From: Lentinula raphanica
Lineage: Eukaryota > Basidiomycota > Agaricomycetes > Agaricales > Omphalotaceae
DNA: 64,000 bases
Reading direction: 5' to 3'
Assembly: GCA_027919835.1 (NCBI GenBank)
Contig: JANVFP010000032.1
Coordinates: forward strand, 186,001 to 250,000
The stretch's first letter is position 1. Each line of letters begins with the position of its first letter. Positions 14,102 through 23,941 of the stretch are shown in pieces. A program made the position numbers and the translations under genes. The notes beneath the pieces are model-generated. The model worked only from the letters and a program-made list of their open reading frames with translations, had not been told where the DNA came from and did no database searches.

Positions 14102-14939
14102 TCAACCATTTTGAGGCCCCGGTTGGTTTGTCCTTTCTCCACTAATCAATGGGCATGATGCAGCGATGAAATGAGGCCAGTACGAATGTTCGGTCGGAAT
14201 TGTCCGAGAGACATCTGCGACTGGGATGTCTCCGGTCGCAGTAAAGAACGCCGCATAGATGTTACCCGTAGTCGACCAATGGCGAAGATAGAGATGGCAT
14301 GGGCACTGCATCGTCACCGGTTCCGATCTTGGTTCCCTGATAGTGATTACCGAGTGGATAGCAACAGCAAACACTTCACCGGCTGAAAGCTGCCCCCCTT
14401 CCAACTCCTGAACTTCCCTGCCTAGTACATGGCGCGAGAGGACCTTCTTGACATCTTCAAGGGCTGTGCGTGTATCGTGTTTGACCCGAGTCTCGCCTCC
14501 CGGAAGAAAGAATTTGACACCGATAGGGCCGTTCGCGTTCGTATTCGTGGCAGTCATGGACTCGTAGGGCGGAGAGTGAGCCTCGAGCTCTACAGCTTTC
14601 TGTACAAACTCGTAATACTCTAGGCTGGTTATGATATTCCAATCGAATTGGTGAGCATATTGTTTTTCCACCGCAAGGCCAATCTTCTTGGCGGCGCGGT
14701 CCATCAAGTTGACGGAGGCCAAGCACGATAAGACGATGAACGAGGTTTTCAAGCTGGGACCTCGGGGTTCAACTGCCACCGTGACATCATTCGATAGCGG
14801 CTGGGGTTTCTACACCGATGTAACTTATTATTAAGACCTAGTTCTGGAGGTGAAAAAATAGAGTCCTCACATCGTTCGTTATGGGGACTGCATATGTGGC
14901 AGCGATAAAGGCCAAGGTGACTAAGTAGATAATGTTCAT
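14102..14939 (-). CDS. Small secreted protein SSP1 (lineage-specific paralogous family of four)
   Basis: Two exons on the minus strand: 14871-14939 (signal peptide MNIIYLVTLAFIAATYA then VPITND) and 14102-14809, 258 residues in all. The intron sits directly after PITND, exactly as in the paralogues at 44137, 47132 and 51778. The mature protein shares with SSP2/SSP3 the block GGETRVKHDTRTALEDVKKV, then ELEGGQLSAGEVFAVAI and CPCHLYL...GNIYA. I do not recognise a catalytic domain. Signal peptide, small size and local amplification suggest an extracellular effector-like or surface protein (inference). Its upstream region holds the same promoter/5'UTR block as the other copies. Confidence 0.8.
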
Positions 14940-15142
14940 GTCGATTATAGGTCGTAAAGAATCTGGTCGAAAACTTCGTCAGTGAGGACCCTTCCAAGAG
15001 TTCGCGGCGTTGACTTACTGTGAGTGAACGCAGAGAAATTGGAGGAAGGTGACGGTGGGTAATGGATTGAGACTCGAGAGTTTTTGAACACGGGTTGCGG
15101 GAGCGATAACTTGTGAACGGAAGATTGACGCAAGGGATTGGA

Positions 15143-15233
15143 ACTTTTCAAGTGTGCCAGCAATTGAGAAGTGCAAGTGCGAAGGACTGAACCAGCAGTA
15201 GTGAGGGAAAATGTGGAAGAACTTGCTCTTTTA
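15143..15233 (-). promoter_or_regulatory. Conserved SSP-family promoter/5'UTR block (copy 1)
   Basis: Read on the minus strand: a TATA-like ATAAAAGAGC near 15225-15233, then TACTGCTGGTTCAGTCCTTC, then a block ending TTGCTGGCACACTTGAAAAG. The same order recurs upstream of the three other SSP genes, so it was duplicated with them or is under constraint. Confidence 0.65.
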
Positions 15234-15629
15234 TGATCTCCTTTGATGAAAAGCGGAAGAAAGCGAATTGATATTATCGCCTAGCTATAAATAATAGCTA
15301 TTGCGTATGATGTGAACATCTGTGGACATGCATGATACATAATGTAGATCAGTCCGACAAGAATCGAGGGTGGATTTTTGCGTTGCTCTGTACGGTTCGC
15401 GAATTGCGAGCTTCAGAAGTCTACAGAGATTTATAGAATGAGTGCAACGATTGTCTTGCACATTATCATTCTACTAGTCTGACTCGGGAGACTAACAGAG
15501 ATTGTCATAGCAAACGATTGAGAATCTGCTTCAAGTTCAGTGGTGAAATTACTTACCACCGGACAACAAAATCCCTCAAAGAACCAAGACTTGCACTAGC
15601 TTGCACTTCGGTTTAATTAACCCGGGCTC

Positions 15630-16011
15630 TATTGGCTTTAGGATGAGTATGGATGAGTACCAGTTGGCGCAGTGATACAGTGATGGCGAGCGCGTCAAAT
15701 TGCTTCTTGTTCACAAATGCCTAAAAACTGATTTAAGAAGCACTTGAAGATGCCCCTAGTATTGTACTTATCCGGTCGTTCAACGAAACTAAGGTGAGGA
15801 TATGACTAGGCTTGTGCACTATTGAAGGTGGAACTTACTTATAGTAAATTGACGATAGGCGCAAAGAGAGAGGTTGAGCTAGAAGTTAGTAGAACAATCG
15901 TTTCGGCGCTTTTCGGCGATGGTTCGGCATAGTGGGCGTTAATCTAGCGCTAAAACGCCTTTTTTACTTCTCTTATCTCTTCCTCCACCTCCGTCCTTCA
16001 AATCATTCTTC
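15630..16011. repeat. Flank A, boundary sequence of the MEG unit (first copy)
   Basis: This non-coding stretch reappears, with small differences, at about 19580-20243, where it is interrupted by a foldback MITE. Its first part reappears at about 35210-35300. It marks the ends of the duplicated MEG units. The matching core includes GGTGAGGATATGACTAG and GTGGGCGTTAATCTAGCGCT. Confidence 0.7.
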
Positions 16012-17200
16012 TCAACCGTTTCTTTCGTTCTTCCTCCTCCTGGAACTCAAACAACTGGGACGCATTGCAGGACCCCGGAAGGATACCGGAACGATCCAGA
16101 GGGACAGAGGCTGTGATCCAGTTGACTCTTTGTAGCTCTTCCTGTATACTATTATTGAATGAATCATGGTCATCGCTCACTTCCCACTAGACTTGATATG
16201 GCAACCTATGGCAACATGTACGTCTCTCAAAGTTTCCTGAATCTTCGGATTTCCAAAACCAACGCTATTCCTCCTTTTCTAGAATTCTACGCCTCGCCGT
16301 GCGTGTCCTGTAGGCTGTGGGCCTGGCATCGACTATATCTGCCGGCCGACATATCTCGTCTTGACTCGATACTGCCTCATTCGAGCTCCGTACGCGTCAC
16401 GTCGGATTCTCGCATACTCATGACGACGTTTTTAACAACGTCTAACGTTATGGTCCCGTCAAATCGTATCGTCTTTCACTTTCTTGACGCGCCTTTGTGG
16501 GCCAAGAGTCGCATGACTCGCAAGTCGCGACCTACAGGTTCTCCCGGATCCGTTTCCTTTTCCCTGTATGTCAGGTTCTGCTCGCATGCCGCCGGACCTG
16601 GAAATCCCCCCCTCTCGTCCCCCCCTCCCGCTGTTTTTCTTTTTCTTTCTTTGTCTACAGCGCTGAATGAAGTTCCTCCAGCTCCCAAACTCACCTAAAC
16701 AATGTTCATGCCCTTTCGTAGTGCAGACATGTGTCCTGTAGTGAGTTTGTACATTCTCAAGAATATTGACTCGTCGTTGATGGTCAATCTTGCTTTCGGA
16801 TAGACACCAAGTCAGTTGTTCAGCTTCCTTGTGGTGAATTAGATATCGTGCTTAGTCAGTTTTACATTTTGACTACTCAAAGAAGTCACCGCCAGTCAGA
16901 ATTTTCGAGTAAAACACGTCCATAGGAGTGCAGAAAGGGGGGGTCTACATTGATACAGTCAAGAGAAAGTAAGAATGACAATCGGAGAACGGTCCATCCA
17001 AAAGCCTACAAAGAGATTTATCAGAGTTCGGACAAGACATAGATGAACCGACCAAAAGGATTTACCAAACTGTGTCTTCGACCATGTAACAGTATGTATA
17101 CCTGGTAATCAATGATGAACCATTTTGTGCACGACATACTGATGGGCGCCAATTATGATCTGAGGCCCTTGCGTCGGTACACAGCGACTAGACTCCACTT
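16012..17200. repeat. Block B, duplicated region downstream of MEG1
   Basis: Nearly the same sequence (roughly 95 % by eye) occurs at 29265-30338 downstream of MEG2. A 179-codon + frame at 16159-16698 exists, but its counterpart is broken by a stop and length changes, so I do not call it a gene. It presumably contains the 3'UTR of MEG1 (minus strand). Confidence 0.7.
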
Positions 17201-18749
17201 TCATCGCCATCCCATACGTGTCAACAGGTTCCTGGGGAAAACGACCGACTGGCGGGCGTTTTCAGGGTAAAGGTTTCCAAGTCCCGCAAAGATCCAATTC
17301 CCGCGTCCAAAGTTAACTGCAGCAACAGTGTTTCCTATGACGTCGAAGGAAACTACTTCGCCGCGTTGACCCATAAGTCCTCCAATGTTCACATTTTCGG
17401 TGAGCTCGATTGTGAACATGAGACTGTCGTCACCAACATGTGTTGGTTGAATCTTCTGGTCGCCTTCTTGCCGAATCGCATGGGCACCCTTGAACACCTC
17501 CCGAAGCACGTTGTCCAATCGTGTACTAAGTTGAGGCTCATGACCATGCTCATTACCTGAGCTACCCGTTGGTACATTATGTGGCTTGAACGTTACTGTG
17601 CTTGATGAGGACATTGGATTCTAGATACGTGAACAGCTCTTTTGTTTGTCTTCGATTAGGAAAACTGTTAGGAGTGCACTCACAGTGTCATAAACATGGG
17701 TCTGGATGGTCTAAGGTGAGTTGATGAACGAAGGTCTAAGCAAGAAGTACTTACAACCAAGTGCGAAAATGGACATGTCCAAACCGGCTCCTCTTTCGGC
17801 TGCAAGTTCAATCATCCTTTGTAAGATGATGCTGATCTTATCAATACATGAGGACGTACTGCAAAGAATATCCATATTGTAGATGACCCTGACTGAATGG
17901 TATTTTGCAAGGTTAATCCATGTGATCGGGGACAATGATAATCGTTGTGCAGGCATTACTCACCCCAGAGTGACTGACAGTGCCACTGCGTGAATGATCA
18001 CTCCAGGAATCACCGTCCGAGAAATCATCGTCCGAGGAAGTCCCGCCGTACTTCATCTTCATGAAGTTCATTTCACGATTAGTGAATGATGTTGGCCCTG
18101 GGTAAACACAAGTACTCACATTATCCTAAGTATGTCAAGAAAACATTCAAGTTTGCTCAAAGGGAGATTACTCACAACAGAACCTCCAAAAACATTGTTC
18201 CTCTAGATGTTCATGAGTCACTTCATATGGCGACATTGAACAGAGCTATACTCACAACAGAACCCTGTCCTCGGAAGGTTCCTTCAGGGGCCTAGATGTT
18301 GTTCATGAGTCAGTTCGAATGGCAACAAAGAGAGCGGGCAGTGATAGGTTGAGTAAGATGTGAACGTCAACGAGTCCATATACAAAATAGTGGGTTGTAG
18401 TAGGCATTACTTACAGGATCAGAGAAATGATTCTGCATGTAGTTCATGATCATGAGTAACTTGAGTCGTCACATGTACGAAGAGAGCGACACTTACGCCA
18501 CTGGGGTCATTGTGGTTGGGTGACTATCACAAAGGGTGAGATTATATATCGAGGTCGGAGAAGAAACGTGCTTACTGCATTGTTGCCGCCATTGTCAGCT
18601 GGGACCTGAAAGGAATGCAGGTCAGTGAGTACAACTGGAAGAGAAGAGCCCAGATGGAGGCCGGGTAGGATAGAACATACAGGCATAGCAGACATGGCAT
18701 AAACAGCAAGAGATGAAAACAAGGCGATGTCGAAACGCATCTTCACCAT
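17201..18749 (-). CDS. MEG1: secreted micro-exon gene, 12 exons all phase 0
   Basis: Minus-strand exons in order: 18681-18749, 18576-18605, 18497-18523, 18415-18432, 18256-18291, 18176-18202, 18120-18125, 17964-18056, 17860-17892, 17755-17799, 17684-17710, 17201-17620. Lengths are 69, 30, 27, 18, 36, 27, 6, 93, 33, 45, 27 and 420 nt, every one a multiple of three with phase-0 introns, for 276 residues. Exon 1 encodes a signal peptide (MRFDIALFSSLAVYAMSA). The small exons encode Gly/Asn/Ser/Pro-rich peptides such as VPADNGGNNA and RNNVFGGSV; exon 8 is Asp/Ser-rich. The last exon encodes the module NVNIGGL, DVIGNTVAAV, GNWIFAGLGN shared with MEG2. Compared with MEG2, its end is frameshifted by one base near 17235 and stops earlier. 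Function is unknown; secretion is inferred from the signal peptide. Splicing is predicted by eye and untested. Confidence 0.75.
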
Positions 18750-19745
18750 GATGCAATTGTATACAACTGTCCAATCAATGTTCAAAGAGGTCCTTGATAA
18801 CAGATAAACCGGCCAACATATGATAGATCGATAGTTGTGGTTCGAAATATAGAGCACTGAGAAGGAAAAGGTTCATCGATGAACGTTCAGATGATGATGG
18901 GTATCGACGACGCACGATAGATAAACACTCGGTCTTTTGCACACAAGCAAATGAGATGGCGATGATGTTGAATGAGCTTGAGAGTTGCGAACTTGACGCG
19001 TGGAACAGAAATTTGGTAACTTCTTTGGCCAGCAAAGAAGTCGTTTTTACTCGAGGAAACGATGGGGGAACGAAGAGGATTTCTGAGCATTTATCAATAG
19101 ACACACAGTCCTGTGCAGCGTGGAATTCTTGCTGTACGAAACTGGAAGTATAGACAACCCTAGACAACCATCGCCTACAACCACAAGGTCCTACACTGCC
19201 ATGGATCCGTCATGTTGATTGATAGGGATAAATCGCTATCATCAATAACAATGGCCGCCAGTGCAGGCGACGGCCCTCAATAGCCCTCAATAGCTCTCAA
19301 TGGCCCCGCCGGTGCATCAGTGCGACAAGGATCAAGAGGGATCAAGGAGGATCAAGGGTGGCTTGTGTTTGCACATGCTCTGCAATGTGCACAGGCGCAG
19401 ATTTCGCGAATCGCGGGGTTATGGGAACGGACTGCTCAGTGTTATTATGGACTATAATCTTCTGGTGAAACCACTTACCACAGACAACCGAACCTTCGTT
19501 GAAGAACTCCTTGCAATGGCTTGCACGATGTAGCTTGTAGTATTTCCGATTCGCTTCGCCCGGATGATGGAGGATGATGGCCTATGATGGCTTTGGGATC
19601 AGTATCAGTAGCGGGTGATGTGGTGATGGAGAGCGCGTCTTATTGCTTCTTGTGCACGATGTTGTTCTGTGAATTTTTCGTTCATGGAGAGTAAAACGCG
19701 TGGAAAGAGCCGGATCGAACACGAGAATGCTTTGATGTAACCTCT
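18750..19745. repeat. Promoter-side duplicated block of MEG1
   Basis: This roughly 1-kb stretch upstream of MEG1 is almost identical to 34410-35410 upstream of MEG2 (only scattered differences by eye). Open frames within it are equally present in both copies but look incidental. It contains an imperfect inverted repeat around 19213-19250 (TGTTGATTGATAG ... CTATCATCAATAACA). It is the likely common promoter of both MEG genes. Confidence 0.7.
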
Positions 19746-19792
19746 CAATCTAGTGAGATCGTTTTGAGCCAGGGTAGCCAGTAGCTGGATGG

Positions 19793-19998
19793 TAATCTCG
19801 TACCCAGATGTTTTAGGGAACTCCGGCATCCGAGTGCCGTGAAAATACAGATGTAAACAACTGGACAAACAAAAAAACAAATATTGGGTCGTTCCCTACA
19901 CGGTGTTTGTTTTTTTGTTTGTTTGAATGTTTACATTTGTTATTTTTTTTATGTACCGTGGTGTAGTACGCGTTGTAAAACATCTGGGAACGAGATTA
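19793..19998. mobile_element. Foldback MITE (about 206 bp) with TA target duplication
   Basis: The whole element is a long inverted repeat. The left end TAATCTCGTACCCAGATG and the reverse complement of the right end, TAATCTCGTTCCCAGATG, match with one change. Inner arms include ACAAACAAAAAAACAAAT and its complement around a loop near 19883-19902. Flanking TA on each side fits a Tc1/mariner-type duplication. It carries no coding sequence. Confidence 0.7.
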
Positions 19999-20243
19999 TT
20001 GTATCCGGTCCTTCAACGAAGCTAAGGTGAGGATATGACTAGACTTGTGCACTATTGAAGGTGAAACTCACTTATAGTAAATTGACGATAGGCGCAAAGA
20101 GAAAGATCTGAGGGAGAGAGGTTAGAACAATCGTTTCGGCGATGGTTCGGCATAGTGGGCGTTAATCTAGCGCTAAAATGCCTTTTTTACTTCTCTTATC
20201 TGAGTCTCTTCCTCCACCTCCGTCCTTCAAATTATTCTTCTAT
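19999..20243. repeat. Flank A, second copy
   Basis: Matches 15770-16011. At 20244-20248 the match is cut by the LTR retrotransposon and resumes after 29264 as block B'. This shows that the element landed inside the second MEG unit. Confidence 0.7.
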
Positions 20244-20248
20244 ACCGT

Positions 20249-20650
20249 TGTAATGCTCCTATCTATCCCGATGGATAAACAAGAGACGAGTTCGAAGGAA
20301 GGGTTTCACTAGGAAAACCCGAGGATGCTTAGTTAGTAGGTCGAGTAGACACGAAGGTCGGTTTCGAGCTCGGTATAAACTTTCGTCGGGGGAGAATAAT
20401 CTAAGTATTTTCTACTACGTTACGCTATCTAAGTACCGTACGCGAGTCTTGAGTCCATATGGTAGAGAAAAAGGTGAAACAAATGAAATTTTACTGAGGT
20501 ACTGCCTTCAACTGCTCGATCATCCGACTACGTCTCCAACTGGACCTTCGTCCGAAAATCCCTCAAGTCTTGCCCTACCCTAGATCTCCGAATCTTCGTA
20601 AGGTCGGTACACTGACGCGTTCCGTGCACAACCGTGTACGGTGCGCGACA
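20249..20650 (-). repeat. LTR 1 (3' LTR in element orientation)
   Basis: 402 bp, starting TGTAATGCTCC on + and ending GGTGCGCGACA. The target duplication ACCGT lies directly outside. It is almost identical to the two right-hand LTRs. Confidence 0.93.
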
Positions 20651-20662
20651 CCCCCTCTCCAC
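20651..20662 (-). other. Polypurine tract of the retrotransposon
   Basis: On the minus strand GTGGAGAGGGGG abuts the TG start of the LTR, the position and composition expected for the plus-strand primer of reverse transcription. Confidence 0.75.
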
Positions 20663-20789
20663 TTTAAATTGAGACTCCGGGGAAGCCAAGGCATGGCACA
20701 GGTGAAACGGCTGCGAGGAGGCGAAGGGCTGTGCCAGAACCGGAAAGGAGGGATATAAGGGACAGGAGACACCTGGAGAGAGCACCACC

Positions 20790-21445
20790 ATGGAGGAACC
20801 GACCATTCGAGAAGAATACTTCATCCGCGAACACAATGAAATTGAATACGAAAAGGCGTTGCAGGCGTGGGGGAAGCAACCTGACGATGCTGAAAAAGCC
20901 TACGAGGTGATCTTCACGTATGTGAAACTGGAGAAAGGCGGAGGAGTGACGAACACCAGCACGATAGCACCAGCGTTTCCACTGGAAGTGTTTGACCAAT
21001 TGTTAGACCTCCAACCAGTGATGTTGAGCACGTTGCCCTGCTCGACGGTTGCAGTAGCCATAGGGTGGAATGGGAAGCTGCTGAAGCATCTTGCGTACGC
21101 TTGGGAGAAGCCCGTCGTGATCTTCAACGAGGCCAGGGGAACGGATCCACACCGATTCGTGGTATATTACGGAGGCCGGGAGTAAGTGCAACCACCACCA
21201 TTCACGAGACAATGCTAACCGGTCCCAGGTTCCACACAGTGGGAACCATCGATGGCGCCGTCCGGATCGTGTATGATCACTGGACCACGGATCCCCCAAT
21301 TGAGGCATGCGACCAAGTCCGCGAAGGGCCAGCGTATGGGGTTCAGGTGATCCGCAAGAACCTGGAGAAGGCATATGAGGCCGGGACTGACCACGGGGAC
21401 GGAATCGATAGAGCTTGGCAGTGGTTGGGGGAAGTTTTTGAGTAG
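20790..21445 (+). CDS. Spliced ORF of unknown function, antisense to gag-pol inside the retrotransposon
   Basis: Two exons, 20790-21181 and 21229-21445, join in frame to 202 residues. The intron is 47 nt with GTAAGT donor, GCTAACC branch-like site and CAG acceptor, all on the plus strand. Gag-pol lies on the minus strand, so this gene is antisense, between integrase and LTR1. The N-terminal half is acidic (MEEPTIREEYFIREHNEIEY); the centre has RFVVYYGGREFHTVGTIDG after splicing. I do not recognise the domain. It could be an accessory gene of the element or captured host sequence. A CACCATGG start context supports translation. Confidence 0.6.
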
Positions 21446-21740
21446 GTTTCGAGGAATGAAGAGAGGCTGATAGATAGCACCTAAAATAGTGAACGAAAAT
21501 GAAGATGAAATGACCGATACCGGCACGAATAGTAGGAATGAATAAGCAGGAGAAACACGGGAGAGAGAGAGAGAGAAAGAGATGAAAAAGAGAGAGAAAA
21601 ATAGAGAAATAGAGAAATAGAGAAATGAGAGAAAGAGACTACTGCTCAGACTCGCCCGTATCGAGGGAGCTCCCCAGGTCATGAAGGTCCCCCGAGGAGA
21701 TGTCGAGGAATTCTTCGAGGTCAGGGAGAGGGAGCGATGC
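21446..21740. repeat. Purine-rich low-complexity tract
   Basis: GA-rich sequence, with AGAGAGAGAG and repeated AATAGAGA units at about 21560-21640, between the antisense ORF and the integrase end. No gene is seen. Confidence 0.6.
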
Positions 21741-23363
21741 TCAAGCAAAATACGGGATTACGCGGAACGCACCAACTGGCAACCTCCAAACGGTACCATC
21801 GAGCTCCGCAAGTATGTAAGCACCTCCACGATTTCTTCGAATGACCACAAGCGGGCCCATGTATCGAGGCCGATTCTTACCACCAAGGGACTTCTCCAGA
21901 CGAGTGTTCCGCACGAGGACCAAATCTCCGAGTTTAAACGAATAGTCCTTGATTGAACTTCGGTGGGTCTCTTCGTACTTTCGCACCCATTCCAACCGGT
22001 TCTGATGAATTCTTTCCCGCATGTTTTCAAGGTCGTCCCATTGCTTCTGAAGCTCCCGTGCTCGCCGCGCCAAAAGGTCTTCTGTAGACAGAACTGTCTC
22101 TGGAGGTGGGAGGAGATACGTTGCCTCTTCGATGTCAAGGGGGAGTATGGGGTGTATACCATGTGCAAGGAAATAGGGACTAGCCCCCGTAGATCGTCTA
22201 GTGGTAACTCGCTCAGCCCAATACACAGTAGGGAGAATGGGGGACCACGAGTGTTCATCTTCCGCTGCTTTAAGGATACTTTCCCGTACGTCGTAGTGCT
22301 TACGCTCGATGACCCCGTTGGCTTGAGAGTTGTAAGCCGAAATAGTGATGTGTCGGATTCCATATCGCTTAGCTAAAATCTCTAGAGCCAACAGGAATGG
22401 AGAGCCGTTGTCAGTGATGATTTCCCGTAGAGAGCCCCACCGACAGAGAATGTCTTCAAAGATCCAGGTAGCGATGGCTTCTCCTGTCTGACGTCGCAGC
22501 TTGCGGAATTCAGGATAAGCCGAAGATGAACAACGACCGTGGACAATGTAACGGAAACCCCTGGACTTTGGCATCTCCATGGTGTCCATGTAACACCTTG
22601 AGAAGAGATGGAGAGACTCTGCCACTACAGGGGGAATGCGAAGCTTTTCTGTCTGCCGGCTCTGGCACTGGTGACAAGTCTTAATGAACCATTTGATGTC
22701 CTCCACTAGGTGAGGCCACCAGAACCGTTCACGGACGGTAGCCGTAGTCGCACATACACCCTTGTGACCCAGTCTGTCATGAGATTCCCGGAGAATATGA
22801 AGGCGGCGTTGTTGAGGAACGACTAGCCGATGGTGACCATGTACATCCTTCCTCCAGAGGCGATGGGAAGAATCAACAAAGAATTGTTGGCAATAGTGAA
22901 TGAAGGAGGCATACTGAACGTCCGAAAGACCGCCCGGTCGTGTCAGAGTAAGGAGATAGTCCCGCACCGCATCGAGGCGGGAATCAGTTTCTTGCGCTGC
23001 GTTAGAACGGGGTACAATGTCATAAGGAAGTGACTGTGGATCTGTATTATCTAAGATGGGCTCGACTCCAAAGAGGGGATGTAAGGCTACATTTGAGAGA
23101 GAGGAGGGCTGGAATGCCGAGGGGTGTAAGACATGCATAAAGCCGTTGGCCTGGTCAATCCAGTCTTCAAAATCATCGGAGACGTCTTCCGAGTCCAGCG
23201 GTTGCCTAGTACGTCGAGAGGGACCGTCAGCCACTATGCGTTCCGAGGGAACGTGAACCAGAGTAAAGGAGAACAGAAGAATTCCCGCTATCCAGCGGTT
23301 AACAGCGGCGTTAGGCTGAATATCGGGATGGTTGATCATACCGCGGATATATAGTGCGTCGAC
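21741..23363 (-). pseudogene. RNase H remainder plus integrase of the Ty3-type element
   Basis: This frame opens with the end of RNase H ([19 protein letters not shown], then [17 protein letters not shown]). The integrase follows: an HHCC zinc-binding region (HDRLGHKG ... CHQC), catalytic D in YMDTMEM, D in ITDNGSPF and E in [10 protein letters not shown]. The C-terminal [21 protein letters not shown] resembles the SH3-like end of fungal integrases. The protein is cut off from reverse transcriptase by the DNA element at 23371-23941, so this copy cannot make an intact Pol. Confidence 0.88.
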
Positions 23364-23548
23364 CTCAACCCACCATATTCAGCCAGACTTTTGCAAAAGA
23401 TTCCGATAACTATCCAAACATGTTTTGCAAAATATCTGGATAGTTATCAGCACTGCCACAAATGAATATTTAAATCATTTAAAAAAGAATTAAAAAATAA
23501 TAAAAATACTAAAAAACTGGGATTAAGCAACAAATCAGGCACCGACCG

Positions 23549-23578
23549 TGGGGGTTAGCACTTGTGCTAACCCCCACA
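23549..23578. repeat. Perfect hairpin inside the hAT-like element
   Basis: Fourteen-base arms GTGGGGGTTAGCAC and GTGCTAACCCCCAC around a 2-base loop. A wider stem, GCAACAAATCAG with CTGATTTGTTGC, encloses it (about 23527-23600). Confidence 0.85.
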
Positions 23579-23609
23579 TAGGGAGGGGTCTGATTTGTTG
23601 CCCAACATC

Positions 23610-23725
23610 AGGTAACTAGGGTTAGGGGTTAGGGGGTTGGGGCCTGTTAGGGGTTAGGGGTTGAGGATATTTTTCATGGGTTAGGGGTTAGGGTTAGGGG
23701 TTGGGGTTGGGGGTTGGGAGGTAGC
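23610..23725 (+). repeat. Degenerate TTAGGG/TTGGGG telomere-like tract
   Basis: Repeated GGGTTAGGGGTTAGGG and GGGTTGGGG units on the plus strand, with several runs of three to five G. The tract is inside a transposon, not at a chromosome end. It could fold into G-quadruplexes. Confidence 0.8.
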
Positions 23726-23941
23726 CCTGGACCTATATTACATAAGGGGGGTCTCAGTTTTCTCTAAAAATGGCTGGTTCAAGAGATATAAGCAATTCAT
23801 TATTAAAAATAATATTTTAATTTTTTTTTAAATCATTTAAATATTAGTTTTCTAGTAGGGCCGATGAGTTATCCAGATTTTTTGCAAAACATGTTTGGAT
23901 AGTTATTGGAATCTTTTGCAAAAGCCTGGCAGAATCAGCTG

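Larger units (their letters stand above)
23371..23941. mobile_element. Non-autonomous hAT-like element (571 bp) inside RNase H
   Basis: Flanked by CTCAACC at 23364-23370 and 23942-23948 (7 bp, or 8 with one mismatch). Terminal inverted repeats run about 60 bp, from CACCATATTCAGCCAGACTT on the left versus CAGCTGATTCTGCCAGGCTT on the right (reverse complement), then share CTTTTGCAAAAGATTCC. No coding sequence. Inside are a perfect palindrome (23549-23578) and a G-rich TTAGGG-like tract (23610-23725). Confidence 0.82.

Noticed and set aside
16159..16698. 179-codon plus-strand frame in block B
   Set aside because: The copy at 29440-29976 is interrupted by a stop and length changes at similar DNA identity, so the frame is not maintained.
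17900..18125. Longer MEG1 exon starting at TTTACCCAG|GGCCAACATC
   Set aside because: It would leave a 22-nt intron and put the next exon out of phase. The acceptor nearer to the open part (18056) keeps phase 0 and fits both MEG2 counterparts.
18950..19150. Frames of 65-130 codons upstream of MEG1 (and the same upstream of MEG2)
   Set aside because: They are equal in both copies only because the DNA is nearly identical; no start context, domain or splice pattern supports them.
23610..23725. Chromosome end or internal telomere
   Set aside because: The tract is inside an element with inverted ends and target duplication, with the retrotransposon continuing on both sides.
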